In this document: piece after piece, positions 4,196 to 10,853 of the stretch
How the letters are laid out: every line of letters begins with the position of its first letter
How positions within the stretch are numbered: position 1 is the stretch's first letter
DNA from: CAZVCJ01 sp964625745
Lineage (GTDB): Bacteria; Chloroflexota; Anaerolineae; VGOG01
Direction of reading: 5' to 3'
Length of the DNA: 10,853 nucleotides
Assembly (NCBI GenBank): GCA_964625745.1
Contig: CAZVCJ010000138.1
Span: 1 to 10,853, forward strand
The notes under the pieces: model-generated
Databases searched by the model: none
Told to the model about the DNA's origin: nothing
The model's input: only the letters and a program-made list of their open reading frames with translations
Made by a program: the position numbers and the translations under genes

Positions 4196-7067
4196 ACTGA
4201 TTGACGGCCTGCTAGCCCAACCCAACCCCGAGGCCAGGGCTGCTTTCCTGCGCCAGCAGGGGCGGTACGACGCTGAGACCCTGGAAGCATTGGCCGCGGC
4301 CGGCGACACTTTGGTGCGGGACAACCCCTCGCGGGGCGCCCAGTTGGCAGAGTTCCTGGCCGAACTGGCCGAGAGTCTTCCAGCTCCCTTGACTGCTGCC
4401 CAGGCCCGCTATCTGCGTGCCCAGGCCCACGCTCTGGCAGGTGAGTGGACTCAAGCCCTGCCCCTCATCGCTGCGGCCCGTGAGGGTTTCCTGGCCGCTG
4501 GCCGGCCACAGGACGCCGTACGCACCAGCGTAGGCGAGATGCATGCCCTCGCCGGCCTGGGGCGCTACCCGGAGGCGCTGGCTGCTGGAGAGCGAGCCCT
4601 TGCCGAGACATCGGATCCCTTCATAGCTGCCCTGGTGGCTCAAAACCAAGGGCTGATCTACGATCTGATGGGATGCTACGACGACGCCCTGGCCGCCTAC
4701 GACCGGGCTGCTGCCGGCTACGCGACGCCAGATCAAAGCGAGCGGCTAGGCCACGTCCACAACAACCGCGGCATGGTACTCCTCAGTCTGGGCCGGGGTG
4801 GCGAGGCTGTCCAGGCCTTCCAGGAAGCGGCGGCTATCTTGGAAGATAAAGGCTTGACCCTCTTCACCGCTCAGGCCCAGACCAATCGTGGCGCTGCCCT
4901 GTCACTGATAGGCGATTACCGCGCCGCGCTGGAGACCTTCGAGACGGTACGGCGAACCTTTGAGGCATTGGGGCCTGGCGCCGAGCGTGGCAACCTGGAC
5001 CTGGAAACCGCCACCGCGTACCTGGCTCTCAATCTATATCCGGAGGCGCTGGCAACCTGCGACGAGGCACTGGCCATCTTTCGGGCCGCCTCCATGCCTT
5101 ATGATCAAGGCCAGGCTCTAGTCCGCCAAGCGGCGGCCCTGACCGCCTTGGGGCAGCCGGCCGCAGCCGAAGCAGCCCTGGCGGAGGCTGAAACCATCTT
5201 CCGCGAGTTGGGCAACGAACCCTGGCTGGCTATTGTCTGGTTGGAACAGGTCGGCCTCTGGGAGTCGCTGGAGCGTGGCGCTGAAGCCTTGGCCCTTGCC
5301 CAGGACACCCTGGCCCTCTGCGAGCAGCTGGGCCTGGCTGTGCAAGGCACCTACGCTCACCTGCGCCTGGCCGACCTGCTGGCCGATCAAGAGCCAGAGA
5401 CAGCACTGGCTCACCTGGAGAAGGCCCTGGCCCAGGCCGAGGCATTGGCTCTGCCCCAACTGCGCTATCGGGCCCACGCCCGACTGGGACGGCTGTATCG
5501 GCTCCAGGAGCGAACCGACCAGGCCCTGTACCATCTGACGCAAGCCATAGACGAAATCGAGCGCCTGCGGGCCACGCTGCCCCAGGAGACCCTGCGAACT
5601 GCCTTTCTGCGGGACAAACTGATCCCTTACGAGGACCTGATACAGTTGTACCTGGCCATCGGCGATGAGGACGGATTGCGGCAAGCCTTCGCCGTCGCCG
5701 AGCGGGCCCGATCGAGAGCTCTACTGGACCTGCTGGCCGGCAGCATTGATGTCCGACTCCAGGCCACTGAAGCTGACGAGGCCCAGGCAACGTTGCGGGA
5801 ACGGCTGGGGGCACTGCGGGCCGATCTGGATTTGATCTACAACGAGTTGCTGGCTGCCGATACCGACGCCGAAAAGGACAGCACGCGCGGCCTCCGCCTG
5901 GCCCGGCTCCAGGGTCAGGCGCACCACCACGAGCAGGAGATCAGCCGCCTGCGCCTGCGTCTGGAAGCCGTTGGGCCCGGTTTTCTCGACGTGGCGCGAC
6001 CACTGTCGCTGGAAGCGGTGCAGGCCACGCTCCCCCCAGAAGCGCGTCTGCTGGCTTACTACATTGCTGGCAACGAGCTACTGGCCTTCGTCGTCAGCCC
6101 CCATCCAGAGGTGAGGACCAACTCCCCTCTCCCTGAGTTGGGAGAGGGGCCGGGGGTGAGGGTTTATCGTCGGCTGGCCACGCCAGGTGAGCTGGCGCCA
6201 ACTCTGGACCGACTGGGGGTGCAGTGGAATCGCTTTCGCCTGGGCGACGACTACGTGGCCCGCCATCAGGCAATCCTGGAGCGAAGCGCCCGCGCTATCC
6301 TGACCGAGCTCTACGACCAGTTGATGCGCCCCCTGGCCGATGACTTGGATGGCAAGCAGCTCATCATCGTCCCCTACGGGGCGCTGCATGGGGTCCCTTT
6401 TCACGCCCTGTACGACGGCCAGAGCTATCTGATCGAACGCTACGAGATCTCCTATGCTACCAGCGCCACGGTCATGGCGCGCTGTCAGACCCGGCCACGC
6501 CGGCCGCTGGAACAAGCGCTAGTGGTTGGCGTCCCCGATGTCGGCATCCCTTATGTCACCCAGGAGGCCGAGACCGTGGCCGCTTTGCTCCCCGCTGCGC
6601 AGCTACTGCGAGGGCAGGAAGCTACCATGCCCGCGCTGCGAGCCGCGGCGCCGGGTCAAGACCTGCTCCACCTGGCCTGCCACGGGCTATTCCGGAGCGA
6701 TAACCCCCTCTTCTCCGCCTTGCGTTTGGGAGATGGCTGGCTGACGGTGGCTGAGGCAGCCGAGCTGGAGATAGATGCCGGGTTGGTGACCCTCAGCGCT
6801 TGCGAATCCGGTCGCAGTCGGGTGGTAGAAGGAGACGAGTTACTGGGATTGACGCGAGCCTTCCTGGGGGGCGGGGCCGCATCGCTGGTGGTCAGCCTGT
6901 GGCTGGTCAACGACGCCAGCACTGCCCAGTTGATGGATGAGTTCTACCACTGCTTGCAGGCTGGTCAATCAAAAGCGGCGGCCCTGCGGACTGCCCAACG
7001 GGCACTGCTGGCTACCAAGAGCCATCCTTACTACTGGGCCCCGTTCGTACTGGTGGGCCAGCATTGA
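4167..7067 (+). CDS. TPR-CHAT protein, caspase-like cysteine protease
   Basis: This 966-residue cytosolic protein has no signal peptide. Residues about 75-471 hold roughly nine tetratricopeptide repeats, for example a GRYPEALAAGERAL-type second helix, YDDALAAYDRA and YPEALATCDEAL. These probably form a sensor or partner-binding solenoid. A helical stretch (about 475-605), including AVAERARSRALLDLLAG, leads into the CHAT domain (about 610-966). The catalytic dyad is intact: His839 in LLHLACHG and Cys879 in LVTLSACESG. FVLVGQH ends the protein. CHAT domains are caspase/separase-clan peptidases. The gene overlaps the anti-sigma-like gene by 29 bases (translational coupling) and is followed 30 bases later by a subtilase. 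Residues about 649-666 (NSPLPELGEGPGVR core) are an in-frame insertion of a palindromic repeat in a loop between predicted beta strands. The substrate is unknown; the neighbouring 208-residue protein is the obvious candidate. Confidence 0.9.
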   Translation: MSTLTSPLAELIDGLLAQPNPEARAAFLRQQGRYDAETLEALAAAGDTLVRDNPSRGAQLAEFLAELAESLPAPLTAAQARYLRAQAHALAGEWTQALPLIAAAREGFLAAGRPQDAVRTSVGEMHALAGLGRYPEALAAGERALAETSDPFIAALVAQNQGLIYDLMGCYDDALAAYDRAAAGYATPDQSERLGHVHNNRGMVLLSLGRGGEAVQAFQEAAAILEDKGLTLFTAQAQTNRGAALSLIGDYRAALETFETVRRTFEALGPGAERGNLDLETATAYLALNLYPEALATCDEALAIFRAASMPYDQGQALVRQAAALTALGQPAAAEAALAEAETIFRELGNEPWLAIVWLEQVGLWESLERGAEALALAQDTLALCEQLGLAVQGTYAHLRLADLLADQEPETALAHLEKALAQAEALALPQLRYRAHARLGRLYRLQERTDQALYHLTQAIDEIERLRATLPQETLRTAFLRDKLIPYEDLIQLYLAIGDEDGLRQAFAVAERARSRALLDLLAGSIDVRLQATEADEAQATLRERLGALRADLDLIYNELLAADTDAEKDSTRGLRLARLQGQAHHHEQEISRLRLRLEAVGPGFLDVARPLSLEAVQATLPPEARLLAYYIAGNELLAFVVSPHPEVRTNSPLPELGEGPGVRVYRRLATPGELAPTLDRLGVQWNRFRLGDDYVARHQAILERSARAILTELYDQLMRPLADDLDGKQLIIVPYGALHGVPFHALYDGQSYLIERYEISYATSATVMARCQTRPRRPLEQALVVGVPDVGIPYVTQEAETVAALLPAAQLLRGQEATMPALRAAAPGQDLLHLACHGLFRSDNPLFSALRLGDGWLTVAEAAELEIDAGLVTLSACESGRSRVVEGDELLGLTRAFLGGGAASLVVSLWLVNDASTAQLMDEFYHCLQAGQSKAAALRTAQRALLATKSHPYYWAPFVLVGQH
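6111..6163. repeat. intragenic palindromic repeat element inserted in frame in the CHAT gene
   Basis: CCCCTCTCCC (6124-6133) and GGGAGAGGGG (6140-6149) form a perfect 10-bp stem around TGAGTT. The flanks are GTGAGGACCAACT on the left and CCGGGGGTGAGGG on the right. The minus strand, beginning AACCCTCACCCCCGGCC, is the familiar dispersed element that appears in translated databases as NPHPRPLSQLRERG-like peptides. Here it is read on the plus strand as an open frame (SPLPELGEGPGVR), adding about 18 residues to the CHAT domain without a stop. The boundaries are approximate. Confidence 0.75.
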
Positions 7068-7085
7068 GTTCTGATCTGACTTGTT

Positions 7086-7093
7086 GGAGGTGA
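7086..7093 (+). promoter_or_regulatory. strong ribosome binding site of the subtilase gene
   Basis: GGAGGTGA lies in the 30-base gap after the CHAT stop, four bases before the ATG at 7098. The tight spacing and absence of a terminator support co-transcription with the CHAT gene. Confidence 0.8.
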
Positions 7094-7097
7094 GGAT

Positions 7098-9332
7098 ATG
7101 CTTCAACTTAGTAAGTTACTGCGGGTGTTTGGCGTTCTACTGGCACTGCTGGCGTTGCTGGTGATAGCTTCTTACGCTCAGGATCCGGAGCCTTACCCGA
7201 CGCCCACGTCGGAGCATACCGAGGGGCCGGAACAAGATTCCAAGTACGAGCTCCACAGCGATGGTGAGAACGACGACAGCCCCAAGGAGTTGAAATACAA
7301 GGCCATCGAAGTCATCGAAGGCCATGTCGACCCGGAGAATCTTTCGCTCGACGATCCCATCAGGAAGGCCATCGAGCACATCAGGGAGAGTCTGGAGCCC
7401 AACCTCTGGGAGACCGATTGGAGCCTGACTAACAAAGGCAAGATAGTCTTCGATGAGGAGAAGGGAGCTGTCGAGGAACTAATGACGATTCTGGAGGCGA
7501 CCGATGTCACGCAGGCGCTAAGGGATCATTCCTTGATGGCTATCGGCTATCTAACCGCTGCCGACCGTGCTCTGGCCTCCACAGCGATCGAACAGGCCAC
7601 TGCGAGGGCGCAGGAGGCCGGCTGCTATACGACAGACAGTCATAACACCAAGTGCCAGAAGCTCCTGCACAAGATCGCCTCGGCCCAGAAGGAGCTGGTC
7701 AGGGCCGAGGAGGAGATGGACAACCGCAAGTACGACAAGGCCATTGATCACTACAAAAAAGCCTGGCAACATGTCCAGTTTGATGAGCGTTGGTTCTACG
7801 GTTTTGTGCGGAGCATGCCTGATCCTGAAGGCCAGTTCAGCGGCGACTGGGTGGTGGCCGGCGATTCCGGCTTTGTAGCCACCTTTGTGGCCGAGGCCAG
7901 CACCAAGTTCAAAGAGAATCACGGCCCACTGGAAGTACGAGCCTATGTCAAAGTCACGTACTACGTCTTAGATGGCGTCAACTATGCCACCCAGATCGAG
8001 ACCGAGAAGTACTACGTGTCGGGCCAGGTGGTAGCTCACTTGAAACCTGAAGCGGACGTAGCCGGCATCAATAACGATTACAACGCGCTTACTCTGGGCC
8101 GCCTGCTGGATCGGATCTACCTGCTAAGCCTGCAGCCCGGGACCAATGAGCGGGACACCGTAGACAACCTGCGAAACGACCCCCGCATCGAATACGCCGA
8201 GCCTAACCTGTTCGGCGAGGCGCCGGAGGCCGACGGCTATCGGATGGGCGCGTGGGCTGGCTATGACCCCGCACCGTGTCAGGATCAATACGCCAATGAA
8301 CACCTGGACCTGCCTCTGGCTCGCGAATTGAGCACGGGCAGCAGCGTGGTGGTAGCTGTCCTGGATACCGGGGTGCAACTGGACCATCCCGCCCTGGCGC
8401 CGCAACTGGTGGCTGGCTATGACTTCGTAGACGATGACACCGTACCGGCCGACGAGGGGAACGGCCTCGACGACGACGGCGATGAGTTGATTGACGAGGC
8501 CGTTGGACACGGCACCCACGTGGCCGGCATCGTCCTCCTGGTGGCGCCTGAGAGCCAGATCATGCCCCTGCGGGTGCTGAATAGCGATGGAGTGGGGAGT
8601 GTTTTTGACGTGGCCGAGGCCATGATCTACGCCACCGATCAGGGCGCTCAGGTGCTCAATATGAGCCTGGGAACCAGCCTTCAGTCCGGCGTGCTCCAGG
8701 AAGCGGCTGATTATGCCCGTTCGGCGGGCGTGATGATCGTGGCTGCGGCCGGTAACCTGGACAGCGCCGAACCCCAGTACCCCGCCGCCGACGAAGGAGT
8801 CATTGCGGTAGCAGCCGTGGACGAGCAGCGGCTGAAGACGAGTTTCTCCAACTATGGATCGTGGGTTGACCTGTCCATGCCGGGAGAGAGCATCTACAGC
8901 ACCTTCCCTGTTGATGGCTATGGGTGGTGGAGCGGCACCTCAATGGCCACGCCCTTTGTCAGCGGGCAAATCGCTCTGCTGCGCTCGTTGGCTCCCTGGC
9001 TGACCCTGGCCCAGATTGAGGGGCAGATGATGACCAAGGTCCAGGATTTGGATGAACTCAACCCGGACTATGCTGGACAACTGGGAGCTGGTGAGCCGGA
9101 TGTGGCTGCCAGTCTAGGCTGCCACTGGGCGGATGTGGAGCCGGATGCCACTCACGACTTGCTGAACAACACTTGTGACGACGACGTGGACATCGCTGAC
9201 ATAATGACCGAGGCAGTCCAGTGGGACCAACCGCAGCCGCCGGGCAGTGTCTATGACAACGATCACGACGGGGATGTGGATATCGTAGACATCATGCGTG
9301 TGGCTAACCGGTGGAACTGGACACGGCAGTGA
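7098..9332 (+). CDS. secreted S8 subtilisin-like serine protease with dockerin-like C-terminus
   Basis: This 744-residue exported peptidase has a signal peptide at about 1-27 (Leu/Ala core, cleavage near YAQ). An acidic linker follows, then a helical module (about 60-225) with two Cys (GCYTTD and TKC) and a KYDKAIDHYKKAW helix. Next come a beta-rich segment and an inhibitory-propeptide-like region (about 307-375, YVSGQVVAHLKP to DPRIEYAEPNLF). The catalytic domain spans about 410-665, with Asp423 (VLDTGVQLDH), His474 (GHGTHVAG), oxyanion Asn553 (AAAGN) and Ser615 (GTSMATP), so it should be active. An acidic insert DEGNGLDDDGDELIDE before the His could bind calcium. The tail (about 675-744) has two dockerin-like units. 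The second is canonical (DNDHDGDVDIVDIM); the first lacks part of its calcium loop. The gene is last in the probable sigma/CHAT operon. Targets are unknown. Confidence 0.93.
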   Translation: MLQLSKLLRVFGVLLALLALLVIASYAQDPEPYPTPTSEHTEGPEQDSKYELHSDGENDDSPKELKYKAIEVIEGHVDPENLSLDDPIRKAIEHIRESLEPNLWETDWSLTNKGKIVFDEEKGAVEELMTILEATDVTQALRDHSLMAIGYLTAADRALASTAIEQATARAQEAGCYTTDSHNTKCQKLLHKIASAQKELVRAEEEMDNRKYDKAIDHYKKAWQHVQFDERWFYGFVRSMPDPEGQFSGDWVVAGDSGFVATFVAEASTKFKENHGPLEVRAYVKVTYYVLDGVNYATQIETEKYYVSGQVVAHLKPEADVAGINNDYNALTLGRLLDRIYLLSLQPGTNERDTVDNLRNDPRIEYAEPNLFGEAPEADGYRMGAWAGYDPAPCQDQYANEHLDLPLARELSTGSSVVVAVLDTGVQLDHPALAPQLVAGYDFVDDDTVPADEGNGLDDDGDELIDEAVGHGTHVAGIVLLVAPESQIMPLRVLNSDGVGSVFDVAEAMIYATDQGAQVLNMSLGTSLQSGVLQEAADYARSAGVMIVAAAGNLDSAEPQYPAADEGVIAVAAVDEQRLKTSFSNYGSWVDLSMPGESIYSTFPVDGYGWWSGTSMATPFVSGQIALLRSLAPWLTLAQIEGQMMTKVQDLDELNPDYAGQLGAGEPDVAASLGCHWADVEPDATHDLLNNTCDDDVDIADIMTEAVQWDQPQPPGSVYDNDHDGDVDIVDIMRVANRWNWTRQ

Positions 9333-9445
9333 TAACCTGGTTGTGCATGTATTTCCTGGCGCGGAAATCTGCATAAACAGGATGAAATAGCCATACGACA
9401 CATCACAGATCGCACATCCGCACGACGAAAGGGCACGAACTACTT
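9333..9445 (+). other. short intergenic region with an imperfect hairpin
   Basis: After the subtilase stop, TGCA...ATTTCC (9344-9356) can pair with GGAAAT...TGCA (9363-9373) with a bulge, giving a weak stem without a clean T run. It may mark the operon end. No clear promoter for the next gene was found. Confidence 0.3.
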
Positions 9446-10171
9446 ATGAAAACCAGCCTGATCTTGAGTGAAGTGGCAGCCACCATGGACAGTGAGAGAC
9501 CCTGTCTCACAGAGCCATTGGACATTGATGGAGTGATCGCCACCGTTGAGCAAGCCATGGAAGCAAAGAGGCCAATGGTGGAGAGCAGTCGGGTGCCGGG
9601 CGATACCTTGAGGATCATCATCGCCTTAGCTATCGCCATTGATGCCAAAGACCCCTACACCCGTGGTCACTCAGTACGGGTGGCGAGGTATGCCGCGGCT
9701 ACAGCCGAAGAACTGGGGTTAGAGCCCCAGGAGACCGAGACAATCCTCTACGCGGGTCTCCTACACGACATCGGCAAAATCGGCGTCAGCGAGCTGATAC
9801 TGCACAAGCCTGCCGTCTTGAACGTCGCGGAATGGGAAGCGATAAGAGATCATCCCATCACTGGGGCCAAGATCCTGGAGCCAATCCCCTCCTTACGAAA
9901 GGTCACTCCCATGGTGCGGCACCACCACGAGCACTATGATGGCACAGGCTACCCTGGGGGAATAAGCGGAGAGAAGATCCCCCTGGGGGCACGTATCCTG
10001 GCTGTGGCCGACGCATTCGAGGCCATGACCTCTCACCGCCCCTATCGCCGCGCCATGTACCGTGCACGAGCTACCGATATTCTCAAGAAGGGGATGGGCA
10101 AGCAGTGGGACGCCGAGGTGGTGAAAGCGTTCCTCAGGACACTGGGAAGAGATGCCATCCCAGTTGATTAG
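9446..10171 (+). CDS. HD-GYP domain protein, probable cyclic-di-GMP phosphodiesterase
   Basis: This 241-residue protein consists of a short N-terminal segment (about 1-55) and a complete HD-GYP domain. Visible metal and active-site residues are H75 (TRGHSVRVARY), H107-D108 (LLHDIGKIG), H136 (RDHPITGAKIL), the HHHEHYDGTGYPGG block at 159-172, and D189 in ARILAVADAFEAMTSHRPYR. Family members hydrolyse c-di-GMP to pGpG or GMP and influence motility, biofilm or stress programmes. No receiver, PAS or GAF sensor domain is fused, so any partner must act in trans. The ribosome binding site is weak (GAAAGGG at 9427-9433, 12 bases upstream), and the ATG at 9485 is an alternative that would keep the whole domain. 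The gene ends at a clear terminator and may be a separate unit from the subtilase 113 bases upstream. Confidence 0.92.
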   Translation: MKTSLILSEVAATMDSERPCLTEPLDIDGVIATVEQAMEAKRPMVESSRVPGDTLRIIIALAIAIDAKDPYTRGHSVRVARYAAATAEELGLEPQETETILYAGLLHDIGKIGVSELILHKPAVLNVAEWEAIRDHPITGAKILEPIPSLRKVTPMVRHHHEHYDGTGYPGGISGEKIPLGARILAVADAFEAMTSHRPYRRAMYRARATDILKKGMGKQWDAEVVKAFLRTLGRDAIPVD

Positions 10172-10213
10172 TCCTGAATGTCCAACCGGACAGGGGAAGG
10201 ACCCCGAGTAAGA

Positions 10214-10260
10214 AAGAAAGGAGCCGCCGACTGAGCGCGAAAGTCGGCGGCTTTGTTTTG
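10214..10260. terminator. intrinsic terminator after the HD-GYP gene
   Basis: An 11-bp GC-rich stem (AGCCGCCGACT 10222-10232 with AGTCGGCGGCT 10242-10252) and a nine-base loop are followed by TTTGTTTTG. This is a textbook rho-independent terminator on the plus strand. A T-rich run (complement of AAGAAAGAAAG) also follows it on the minus strand. It is homologous to the hairpin at 908-948. Confidence 0.88.
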
Positions 10261-10309
10261 TGTCTTGTTCACTTTGCCCTGCCCAGGCAGGAGTTCCATA
10301 AGTTCGGAC

Positions 10310-10338
10310 TTGCGCAGCCCTGCGTACTGTGATAAAAT
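10310..10338 (+). promoter_or_regulatory. sigma-70-type extended -10 promoter of the VOC gene
   Basis: TTGCGC at 10310-10315 and TAAAAT at 10333-10338 are spaced by 17 bases, and TG-A precedes the -10 box. The site lies downstream of the terminator and 52 bases before the VOC start, so the VOC gene is probably transcribed on its own. Confidence 0.6.
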
Positions 10339-10390
10339 AGGGAGCAGGCAAGTAATAATACCACTACGTTAGCTGCTTATCAGGATTACG

Positions 10391-10852
10391 ATGCCCATGA
10401 AATACGCACATACGAACTTAATCGCCAAAGATTGGAAGCGATTGGCGGCGTTTTACCACGATGTCTTTGAGTGCTCACCTCTCCTACCAGAGCGGAATCT
10501 AAGTGGTGAGTGGTTGGATAAGGCAACCGGCATTGAGCAGGCACATATTCGCGGCATACACCTCCGTTTACCGGGTTTTGGTGAAGACGGTCCAACGTTG
10601 GAGATCTTTGAATATGGCCCGATGCCTTCACCTCCGGAAGTGCGACCAAATACACCCGGGTTCTCGCACATTGCTTTCGCTGTAGATGATGTGGAAACGA
10701 CCGTACAGAAAGTGTTTGCTCTTGGTGGTTCAGCGGTCGGTGCGCTAACTGTCAAAGAATATCCGCAAGTTGGAACATTGACATTTCAGTACGTAACAGA
10801 TCCAGAGGGCAATATCATAGAGGTCCAAAGTTGGGCGAAATTCAGCGGCTAA
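10391..10852 (+). CDS. VOC-superfamily protein (glyoxalase / bleomycin-resistance / dioxygenase fold)
   Basis: This complete 153-residue protein has two paired beta-alpha-beta-beta-beta units. Probable metal ligands are H7 (YAHTNLIAKDW), E71 (PTLEIFEYG), H93 (GFSHIAFAVDDV) and E144 (DPEGNIIEVQSW), the standard H/E/H/E pattern. VOC enzymes include lactoylglutathione lyase, methylmalonyl-CoA epimerase, fosfomycin or bleomycin resistance proteins and extradiol dioxygenases. Nothing visible picks one of these, so no substrate is assigned. The ribosome binding site is weak (AGGA at 10382-10385), and a second ATG lies two codons into the frame. Base composition is clearly lower in GC than the neighbouring operon (sampled lines about 40-52% against about 68%), suggesting recent acquisition. 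The stop ends one base before the window edge. Confidence 0.88.
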   Translation: MPMKYAHTNLIAKDWKRLAAFYHDVFECSPLLPERNLSGEWLDKATGIEQAHIRGIHLRLPGFGEDGPTLEIFEYGPMPSPPEVRPNTPGFSHIAFAVDDVETTVQKVFALGGSAVGALTVKEYPQVGTLTFQYVTDPEGNIIEVQSWAKFSG

Positions 10853-10853
10853 C

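Noticed and set aside
6078..6515. Minus-strand frame containing NPHPRPLSQLRERG
   Set aside because: This peptide is the antisense reading of the palindromic repeat within the CHAT gene, not a gene of its own.
2900..9332. Type III-E CRISPR locus suggested by TPR-CHAT plus sigma factor
   Set aside because: No gRAMP/Cas7-11 gene, no Cas1/Cas2 and no repeat-spacer array is present in the window. The resemblance is limited to the sigma/inhibitor/protease parts.
9492..9510. Six-base inverted repeat GTGAGA/TCTCAC early in the HD-GYP gene
   Set aside because: It is short, inside coding sequence and expected by chance at this length.
10278..10291. CCTGCC-CA-GGCAGG palindrome between the HD-GYP terminator and the VOC promoter
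   Set aside because: The loop is too small for a stable hairpin, and no operator context or second copy is visible.

Overview
The window looks like chromosomal DNA of a GC-rich environmental bacterium, most likely a Chloroflexota (Anaerolineae-like) lineage. This is inference from the style of the proteins: an Hsp20 beginning MANIVRWEPFRD, an FmdB-type zinc ribbon, a multi-DUF5666 secreted protein, an ECF sigma factor next to a TPR-CHAT protein, and a secreted subtilase with a dockerin-like tail. A dispersed G/C-rich palindrome of a kind often seen in such genomes points the same way. No rRNA, tRNA, CRISPR array, insertion sequence or phage gene was recognised.

Layout. 1-1000 (+): a small heat-shock protein (121-570) followed by a long perfect hairpin, then a short FmdB-like zinc-ribbon gene (683-928) whose stop codon lies inside a hairpin. 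1092-2519 (-): a secreted protein of five DUF5666-type repeats ending in LPETG, convergent with fmdB. 2520-2929: a divergent intergenic region with a good extended -10 promoter. 2930-9332 (+): the centre of the window, a probable four-gene operon of ECF sigma factor, zinc-less anti-sigma-like protein, TPR-CHAT caspase-like protease (TTG start, overlapping the gene before it) and secreted S8 subtilase. 9446-10171 (+): a stand-alone HD-GYP c-di-GMP phosphodiesterase ended by a classical terminator. 10391-10852 (+): an AT-richer VOC (glyoxalase-fold) gene with its own promoter.

How the genes may work together. The sigma / anti-sigma-like / TPR-CHAT set has the same parts list as the regulatory arm of type III-E CRISPR (Csx29 TPR-CHAT protease, Csx30 inhibitor, ECF sigma factor), but with no CRISPR or gRAMP gene in view. 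The working hypothesis is that an unknown signal sensed by the TPR array activates the CHAT protease, which cleaves the 208-residue inhibitor and frees the sigma factor. The co-transcribed subtilase would then be an exported effector or processing enzyme. Only the gene order, the domains and the intact catalytic residues are seen; the circuit is inference.

Two repeat observations stand out. A palindromic element is inserted in frame inside the CHAT coding region. Two hairpins 9.3 kb apart (908-948 and 10214-10254) are homologous, with compensatory changes in their stems.
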